Shown here piece after piece: positions 58,734 to 64,000 of a stretch of 64,000 bases of DNA. The position numbers and the translations under genes are program-made. Numbering within the stretch: the stretch's first letter is position 1; every line of letters starts with the position of its first letter. The stretch comes from Rhodobacterales bacterium HKCCE3408 (GTDB lineage: Bacteria > Pseudomonadota > Alphaproteobacteria > Rhodobacterales > Rhodobacteraceae): positions 54,181 through 118,180 of the forward strand of contig WVSN01000011.1 in assembly GCA_015689705.1 (NCBI GenBank), written 5' to 3'. Below the pieces are notes generated by a model that saw only the letters and a list, made by a program, of their open reading frames with translations, made no database searches and had not been told where the DNA came from.

Positions 58734-59735
58734 ATGAAACGCTTTCTGACAAGCACCGCTCTGGTAGCCTGCCTCGCCACGCCCGCGGCACTGTTCGCGC
58801 AGGAAAACGGCGACGCACAGAACAACAACAACGCGGCGACCCAGATCGAAGAGATGGGCATCACCGCATCCGCTCTGATCGGCCATCGTCTGTACATGCC
58901 GTCCGCGCAGGATGGCGAAAACGCCGACGCCGAGCAATCCGCCGACGGGTCCATGTCGACCGACGCCGAGGGCGACGACGATATGCAGACAGCCGAGGCT
59001 GAAGACGGGTCCGGCACGGATGACGCCATGCAGACCGCCGATGCCGAAACCGGCGACAGCGAAACCGGCGACAACGGCACCCGGATGCAGACCGCCGAGG
59101 CCGATATTCCGGGCGAGGTGAACGAGGTTCCGTCCGAGTGGAACATGGTCGGCGACATCAACGACGTGCTGATCTCCGAAGACGGAGAAGTCCGGAGCCT
59201 GATCGTCGATGCCGGCGGGTTCCTCGGCATGGGCGAGACGCAGCGCCAGGTCGACCTTCAGAATGTCCGCTTCGTGCAGGACTCGGATGACGAAGGCGAA
59301 TACTTCGTCGTCTACACTGGCAACCGCTCGACCTTCGAAGAGCAGACGTCCTACGACCAGGAGGCCGTAGAGAGCGAAGGCTACACGCGCGCCTCCGAGA
59401 GCGAGCAATACGCCGACATGCAGGACGACATGGGCGAGCCCGAGAATGTCGGTTGGGACAACGTGACGACCGAAGAGCTTCTCGGCATCGCGGTCTACGA
59501 CTCCAACGACGAGTGGGTCGGCGACCTGAGCGAACTGCAGCTGGCCGACAGCGACCAGATCGAGAATGCGATCATCGACGTGGGCGGTTTCCTCGGCATC
59601 GGCGAGAAGCCGGTTCAGATGCCGATCGACCAGGTCGAACTGATCCGCGTCAACGGCAACATGCTCCGCGCCTATATCTCGGCGACCGAAGAAGAGCTGG
59701 ACGAGATGCCGGCCTGGACGCCGAACGAATCCTGA
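58734..59735 (+). CDS. secreted double PRC-barrel protein with acidic insertion
   Basis: A 333-residue protein. Signal peptide at about 1-22 (AALFAQ). Two PRC barrels: the first starts ASALIGHRLYMP (45-56), breaks for a very acidic, Thr-rich stretch at about 57-134 carrying three copies of a MQTAxA motif (84-89, 99-104, 118-123), then resumes WNMVGDINDVLISEDGEVRS; the second is intact at about 245-305. PRC barrels are protein-protein interaction or photosynthetic/ribosome-maturation modules. AAAGGAGACC precedes the ATG. Function unknown; periplasmic stress or scaffold roles are possible. Confidence 0.82.
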   Translation: MKRFLTSTALVACLATPAALFAQENGDAQNNNNAATQIEEMGITASALIGHRLYMPSAQDGENADAEQSADGSMSTDAEGDDDMQTAEAEDGSGTDDAMQTADAETGDSETGDNGTRMQTAEADIPGEVNEVPSEWNMVGDINDVLISEDGEVRSLIVDAGGFLGMGETQRQVDLQNVRFVQDSDDEGEYFVVYTGNRSTFEEQTSYDQEAVESEGYTRASESEQYADMQDDMGEPENVGWDNVTTEELLGIAVYDSNDEWVGDLSELQLADSDQIENAIIDVGGFLGIGEKPVQMPIDQVELIRVNGNMLRAYISATEEELDEMPAWTPNES

Positions 59736-59760
59736 CTTGCGTCAGCGGGCTGGAAACGGG

Positions 59761-59787
59761 AAGGGCGCGCATACAGCGCGCCCTTTT
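59761..59787 (+). terminator. Rho-independent terminator after the PRC-barrel gene
   Basis: A 10-bp stem (AAGGGCGCGC / GCGCGCCCTT) with a 5-base loop and a following TTTT, 26 bases after the PRC gene stop. It also separates the convergent metG. Confidence 0.8.
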
Positions 59788-59829
59788 CTCATGGAGCGAT
59801 GAACGCGGCGTATCCGCGATCTGCGCCGC

Positions 59830-61536
59830 TTACCGTCGTCCCGCGAAGCGCGTCGCCCAGTCCGCTCGCTCCTCGTCGGTGATCTTCTTGAACAGCACGT
59901 CGGGCACGGTGAAGGCGTGGCCCGGGGGCAGGGCGGTCAGCGCGGCGCGGGTGTCGTCGGGCCAGACCGGCGCGGTCCCCATGGCGTCGTGCATCGCGGC
60001 TGCGGCATCGGGGATGAACGGCGCCGAGAGCGTGGCGTAGAACGGGATCAGGTTCAGCGCCGTGCGGGTGATCGCGGCGGCCCGCGCCTCGTCTGTCTTG
60101 AACGCGGTCCAGGGCGCGGCGGATTGCAGGTATTCGTTGCCGAGAACCCAGAGCGCGCGCAGTTCGGCCGCGGCCTTGCGGATGTCGATCGCCTGCATGT
60201 GGCGCGAATAGGCGTCGAGCCTCGTCTGCAGCGCCTGCATCAGCTCGGCCTCGGCAGTGCCGGCCTCGCCGCCTTCGGGGACTACTTCGCCAAACTTGGA
60301 ACGGCAGAACTTGGTGATCCGGCTGACGAAGTTGCCGAGAACGTCGGCGAGGTCCTTGTTCACGTCCTGCTGGAAGGCTTCCCAGGTGAATTCGCTGTCG
60401 CTCGTCTCGGGTGCGTGGGACAGGAGCCACCAGCGCCAGTAATCGGCGGGCAGGATCTCGAGCGCCTGGTCCATGAAGACGCCCCGGCCCTGCGACGTGG
60501 AGAACTGGCCGCCGTCGTAGTTCAGGTAGTTGAACGACTTGATGTAATCGACGAGCTTCCACGGCTCGCCCGAGCCCAGGATGGTCGCGGGGAAGCTCAG
60601 CGTGTGGAAAGGCACGTTGTCCTTGCCCATGAACTGGACGTAGCGGACGTCGTTCGCGCCCTTGTCCGTGCGCCACCAGCGTTCCCAGTCCTGCCCCTTG
60701 CCGGCATCGACCCATTCCTGAGCGCAGGCGATGTATTCGATCGGCGCGTCGAACCAGACGTAGAAGACCTTGCCCTCCATGCCGGGCCAGTCCTCGGTCC
60801 CCTTCTTCACCGGCACGCCCCAGTCGAGGTCGCGGGTGATGCCGCGGTCCTGCAGGCCGTCGCCGTCATGCAGCCATTTCTTCGCGATCGAGGTGGTCAG
60901 CACGGGCCAGTCGGTCTTGCTGTCGATCCACCGGTCGAGCTCGTCCTTCATCGCGGACTGGCGGAGATAGAGGTGCTTCGTCTCGCGCACCTCGAGATCC
61001 GTCGAGCCCGAGATCGCAGAGCGCGGGTTGATGAGGTCGACTGGGTCGAGCTGCTTGGTGCAGTTCTCGCACTGGTCACCGCGGGCGCGCTCGTAGCCGC
61101 AGTTCGGGCAGGTGCCCTCGATATAGCGGTCGGGCAGGAAGCGGCCGTCGGCGACGGAATAGACCTGTTGCTCGGTCACTTCCTCGATCAGCCCGGCTTC
61201 GGCCAGACGGCCTGCGAAATGTTGCGTCAGGGCGCGGTTCTGGGCGCTGGAGGAGCGGCCGAAATGGTCGAAGGACAGGCGGAAGCCGTCCGACAGGTCC
61301 TTCTGCACCTGCCACATCTCGGCGCAGTATTCGGCAACGGGCTTGCCCGCCTTGGCGGCGGCAAGCTCAGCCGGGGTGCCGTGTTCGTCGGTGGCGCAGA
61401 GGAACAGCACCTCGTGGCTCCGTGCGCGCAGGTAGCGGGCGTAGAGATCGGCGGGGAGCTGAGAGCCCACCAGGTTGCCCAGGTGCTTGATCCCGTTGAT
61501 GTACGGGATCGCCGAGGTGATGAGGATGCGTGCCAT
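59830..61536 (-). CDS. metG: methionyl-tRNA synthetase
   Basis: A 568-residue class I synthetase. The HIGH-type sequence is [10 protein letters not shown], the zinc knuckle [17 protein letters not shown] is near 143-159, the KMSKS loop is degenerate ([12 protein letters not shown]), and the anticodon domain is helical ([19 protein letters not shown] onward). It makes methionyl-tRNA for initiation and elongation. The degenerate KMSKS fits the STSKG-type seen in some bacterial MetRS enzymes. Downstream of the MFS gene by 53 bases. Confidence 0.96.
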   Translation of the reverse strand: MARILITSAIPYINGIKHLGNLVGSQLPADLYARYLRARSHEVLFLCATDEHGTPAELAAAKAGKPVAEYCAEMWQVQKDLSDGFRLSFDHFGRSSSAQNRALTQHFAGRLAEAGLIEEVTEQQVYSVADGRFLPDRYIEGTCPNCGYERARGDQCENCTKQLDPVDLINPRSAISGSTDLEVRETKHLYLRQSAMKDELDRWIDSKTDWPVLTTSIAKKWLHDGDGLQDRGITRDLDWGVPVKKGTEDWPGMEGKVFYVWFDAPIEYIACAQEWVDAGKGQDWERWWRTDKGANDVRYVQFMGKDNVPFHTLSFPATILGSGEPWKLVDYIKSFNYLNYDGGQFSTSQGRGVFMDQALEILPADYWRWWLLSHAPETSDSEFTWEAFQQDVNKDLADVLGNFVSRITKFCRSKFGEVVPEGGEAGTAEAELMQALQTRLDAYSRHMQAIDIRKAAAELRALWVLGNEYLQSAAPWTAFKTDEARAAAITRTALNLIPFYATLSAPFIPDAAAAMHDAMGTAPVWPDDTRAALTALPPGHAFTVPDVLFKKITDEERADWATRFAGRR

Positions 61537-61589
61537 CGTCGAGCCTTCCTGTCCGTCCGCGCCGCTTTACCGGATGCTACAGGTAAGGG

Positions 61590-62804
61590 CTAGCGGGTGC
61601 GGCGGAAGATGCGCCCCACGAGAAACGACGTGCGCGGAATCCAGACATAGGGCGCACGGGCGGCGGTGCTGGCGCGACGGCGCATCCGGTAGAGGCCGAA
61701 GATCACCAGCCCGATATGCGCGGCACCGATGAAGACGAAAAGCGCTCGGGGCCCGTAGATGTCGATGAGCTGCGAGGTGGCCAGCGGCGAGACGATCGCG
61801 CCGAGGGCGTAGAAGAACATGAGCGCGGCCGACAGCTCGACACGCTGGTCGTCCTCGGCCCAGTCGTGGGCGTGGGCGGCGGATATCGAATAGATCGGGA
61901 AGGACACGCCGCCGAAGACGAGCGCGCCGATGAAGACGGCGACCGTGCCGAGCCCGGCGAGCGCCATGGTCAGGAGCGAACTGGCCAGCGCCGCGGCGGA
62001 GATCCAGATCAGCACCCACCGCCGGTCGCCCCGGTCGGCGAGCCAGCCGGTCGGCACCTGCGTCAGCACGCCTCCAAGGACGAAGGCGGCGAGGAAGAAG
62101 CCGATCTGCGACGGCGCGAGCCCGACCTGCGCGCCGTAAAGCGGCCCGACCATGCGGAAGGCGGCGTTGGTCAGGCCCGAGACGACGACGCCCGCGACGG
62201 CGAGCGGCGAGATCCGCCAGGCCAGCCCGGGCCGGAGTCGGGGCGCGCCGTTCGTCACCGGCGGGGCGAGGCGGGTGAGCGTCAGCGGCAGGAGCGCGGC
62301 GCAGCACAGAAGCGCCAGCAGGTTGTAGGAGACGTAAGCCGCGGGCGCGAGGAACCCGATCATCATCTGGGCGGCGAGCGAGGCGCCGGCATCGACCATC
62401 CGGTAGGTGCCCATGGCGCGGCCGCGGGTTTCGTTCGTGACCTTGGCCTGAAGCCAGGCCTCGATCACCGTGTAGCAGCCAGCGACGCAGAGGCCCGAGG
62501 CGACGCGCATCCCCGCCCAGGCCAGCGGATCCTCGGTCAGCGTGTGGGCGAGGAGGCCGATAGCGCCGGCCGCGGTGAAGGCCGCGAAGGCGCGGGAATG
62601 GCCGATTTCGCCCATCAGTCGCGGCGCCCACCAGCAGCCGATAAAGAAGCCGAGGAAATGCGCCGAGCCGAGCAGGCCGATCTCGGCATTGGTGAAGCCG
62701 AGCACCGTTCCCGACAGAACGTCGAGCGGCCCGACGCCGCCCGAAGAGAGCTGGAGCAGGACGACCGATAGGAACAGGGCTGCGAAAGAGAGGATCAGGC
62801 GCAT
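61590..62804 (-). CDS. major facilitator superfamily transporter (YcaD/sugar-phosphate-like)
   Basis: A 404-residue protein with twelve predicted membrane helices. MFS signatures include FFIGCWWAPRLMGEIGHSRAF (loop 2-3, quoted in part) and QVPTGWLADRGDRRWV (loop 8-9). The size and the LSSGGVGPLDVLSGTVLGF start resemble the YcaD-type efflux or uptake group. Substrate unknown. Upstream of metG and divergent from the sulfotransferase. Confidence 0.88.
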   Translation of the reverse strand: MRLILSFAALFLSVVLLQLSSGGVGPLDVLSGTVLGFTNAEIGLLGSAHFLGFFIGCWWAPRLMGEIGHSRAFAAFTAAGAIGLLAHTLTEDPLAWAGMRVASGLCVAGCYTVIEAWLQAKVTNETRGRAMGTYRMVDAGASLAAQMMIGFLAPAAYVSYNLLALLCCAALLPLTLTRLAPPVTNGAPRLRPGLAWRISPLAVAGVVVSGLTNAAFRMVGPLYGAQVGLAPSQIGFFLAAFVLGGVLTQVPTGWLADRGDRRWVLIWISAAALASSLLTMALAGLGTVAVFIGALVFGGVSFPIYSISAAHAHDWAEDDQRVELSAALMFFYALGAIVSPLATSQLIDIYGPRALFVFIGAAHIGLVIFGLYRMRRRASTAARAPYVWIPRTSFLVGRIFRRTR

Positions 62805-62942
62805 GATTTCGGGTTAGCGCGGGCGCGCGGCGGTGCTTGCCCGTTTGCGCCCCTGGGCGGTCGGTAACGGGCGGCGGAGCGCGATGGGCGCGCGGGTGCG
62901 GGACTTGTTGCCGTGGGCCGGTGCGCATGAGATCGTCCGATC

Positions 62943-63845
62943 ATGGGACGCCCGGCACCAGAGCTCGCCCCCGCCTTGCGCGGCTATCGCGGTTCGATCA
63001 CCGATCCCGCGCGGTGGGCGACGTGGCAGCCGCAGCGGGGCGACATCCTCGTCTGCACGCCGCCGAAATGCGGAACGACTTGGACCCAGACGATCCTGGC
63101 GATGCTGGTCCATGGCGGGCCGGACCTGCCGGGCAAGGTGCCGGTGCTGTCGCCCTGGGTCGATGCCGATCTCGGCGTGCCGGCCAGCGAGGTCGCGGCG
63201 GAGCTGTCGCGGCAGACGGGGCGGCGGGTGGTCAAGACACACACGCCCGCCGACGGGTTCCCGATCTGGGACGGCGTGACGGTGATCGCGGTCTATCGCC
63301 ACCCGCTCGATGTTTTTTTCTCTCTGCGGAAGCACGTGGCGAACACCGCGGTCATCGAGCCTGACAACCCGATGAACCGGCCGGTTCCCGAGGCTCTGCG
63401 TGCCTGGCTCAGCGGATCGGAGGAGCCGGAGGATTTCGACACCGACACGCTGGCGACACTGGCGGTGCATTACCGGCTGACCGTGCTGTCGGGCCGGTAT
63501 CCGGACCTCGCCCTGTTCCACTATTCGGACATGCTGCGCGACGGGCGGGCGGCCGTGGCGCAGCTCGCCGCGGCGGCGGGTATCGAGGCTGATGCGGCGC
63601 TGATCGACGCGGTGGCCGAGGCCTCGGCCTTCGGGGCGATGAAGGCGAAGGCGTCGGAATTCGTGCCGGTCGGCGGGACGGGTTACTGGAAGAACGACGC
63701 CGGCTTCTTCGACTCGGCCAGCTCGCGCAAATGGGAGGGCAAGCTGTCCGGGGCCGAGGTCGCGCTGTTCGAAGCGCGGCTCGCGGAGCTGGTGCCCGAC
63801 GCGGCGGCGCGGGACTGGCTGAAGGATGGCGGCGCGCGGGTCTAG
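62943..63845 (+). CDS. PAPS-dependent sulfotransferase domain protein
   Basis: A 300-residue cytoplasmic sulfotransferase with the 5'-phosphosulfate loop TPPKCGTTWTQTIL near 39-52, the catalytic-histidine region VKTHTPADGFP, and the 3'-phosphate motif VYRHPLDVFFSLRKHV. It transfers sulfate from PAPS to an alcohol or amine acceptor, which is unknown. The fold is nearer to eukaryotic-type Sulfotransfer_1 than to the NodH/StaL types. No polysaccharide cluster is adjacent. Its TAG stop shares CTAG with the convergent ORF's stop. Confidence 0.88.
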   Translation: MGRPAPELAPALRGYRGSITDPARWATWQPQRGDILVCTPPKCGTTWTQTILAMLVHGGPDLPGKVPVLSPWVDADLGVPASEVAAELSRQTGRRVVKTHTPADGFPIWDGVTVIAVYRHPLDVFFSLRKHVANTAVIEPDNPMNRPVPEALRAWLSGSEEPEDFDTDTLATLAVHYRLTVLSGRYPDLALFHYSDMLRDGRAAVAQLAAAAGIEADAALIDAVAEASAFGAMKAKASEFVPVGGTGYWKNDAGFFDSASSRKWEGKLSGAEVALFEARLAELVPDAAARDWLKDGGARV

Positions 63846-64000
63846 GCGGTTTCGGCCAGCGGCTCGGCCACCATCGCGCGCCCGGCCTGGTAGCGGATCG
63901 TCCAGTCGGCTTCGGGCGCGGTGCGGGCGCGCAGGCGCGAGAGCTGCCAGGCGCTCGACCGGGCGCCGTGCCGCGGTTCGAGACGCCAGCGGCTTTCGAC
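63842..64000 (-). CDS. unidentified protein (C-terminal part only)
   Basis: An open frame from the window end to TAG at 63842, giving 52 residues: VESRWRLEPRHGARSSAWQ, then LSRLRARTAPEADWTIRYQA, then GRAMVAEPLAETA. Codon use is GC-third-rich like neighbouring genes. No motif recognised; the start is outside the window. Confidence 0.5.
   Translation of the reverse strand, partial: VESRWRLEPRHGARSSAWQLSRLRARTAPEADWTIRYQAGRAMVAEPLAETA

Overview
The window is GC-rich, densely packed alphaproteobacterial DNA. It most resembles Rhodobacteraceae (the Roseobacter group). The grounds are gene content and order typical of that family: ctaC-ctaB-small coxF-like gene-ctaG-ctaE-SURF1, hflK-hflC-DUF2065-Do protease, methylmalonyl-CoA epimerase-DUF1467, purA-DUF2842, secG close to pyrG, and an alphaproteobacterial LexA box (GTTC-N7-GTTC). 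It looks like ordinary chromosome. I see no rRNA, tRNA, CRISPR array, insertion sequence or integrase.

Layout. Positions 1-4670 (minus) hold a polar amino-acid ABC transporter operon (ATPase, binding protein, a RibD/DHFR-like enzyme, two permeases) leading into a class I glutamine amidotransferase and a glutamine-synthetase-family gene cut by the window edge. Positions 4787-7904 (minus) carry a PhnD-like binding protein, a TerB-like protein, a PhzF isomerase, a small outer-membrane barrel and a DUF1330 protein. Positions 8018-12373 hold pyrG, a small phage-tail-like ORF, secG, purA and DUF2842. A 1015-residue acidic protein follows on the minus strand, then thiamine pyrophosphokinase, rpiA, gor, hflK, hflC, DUF2065 and a Do-type protease on plus. 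At 22.7-23.1 kb lies a DnaE2 C-terminal fragment with an SOS box. Ferredoxin, an FG-GAP protein, aspS (with a 75-codon insertion), an acetyltransferase, a response regulator, methylmalonyl-CoA epimerase, DUF1467, an EI24/CysZ-like protein, an FNT channel, topA, dprA and tldD come next.

Positions 35.7-39.9 kb form the cytochrome aa3 oxidase structural and assembly cluster. It is followed by thrC, an M16 peptidase, an acetyltransferase, a flavin dehydrogenase, a beta-hydroxyacid dehydrogenase and a ThuA protein. From about 46.4 to 59.7 kb the window is more accessory: NTF2-like, GST, a membrane alpha/beta hydrolase, a winged-helix regulator, an alginate-export-like barrel overlapping a serine hydrolase, two small orphan genes (one Flp-pilin-like), a GT-C-like membrane protein, a LysR regulator divergent from an acyl-CoA-dehydrogenase-like flavoprotein, and a double PRC-barrel protein. 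The window ends with metG, an MFS transporter, a sulfotransferase and a cut-off ORF.

The three observations most worth following are these. (1) The 135-residue ORF between secG and pyrG seems to join a contractile-tail sheath C-terminal motif to a baseplate-type motif. (2) AspRS carries an in-frame, lower-GC insertion of about 75 codons. (3) A LexA box sits directly in front of a lone DnaE2 OB-fold, which suggests an internally deleted imuA-imuB-dnaE2 mutagenesis cassette.
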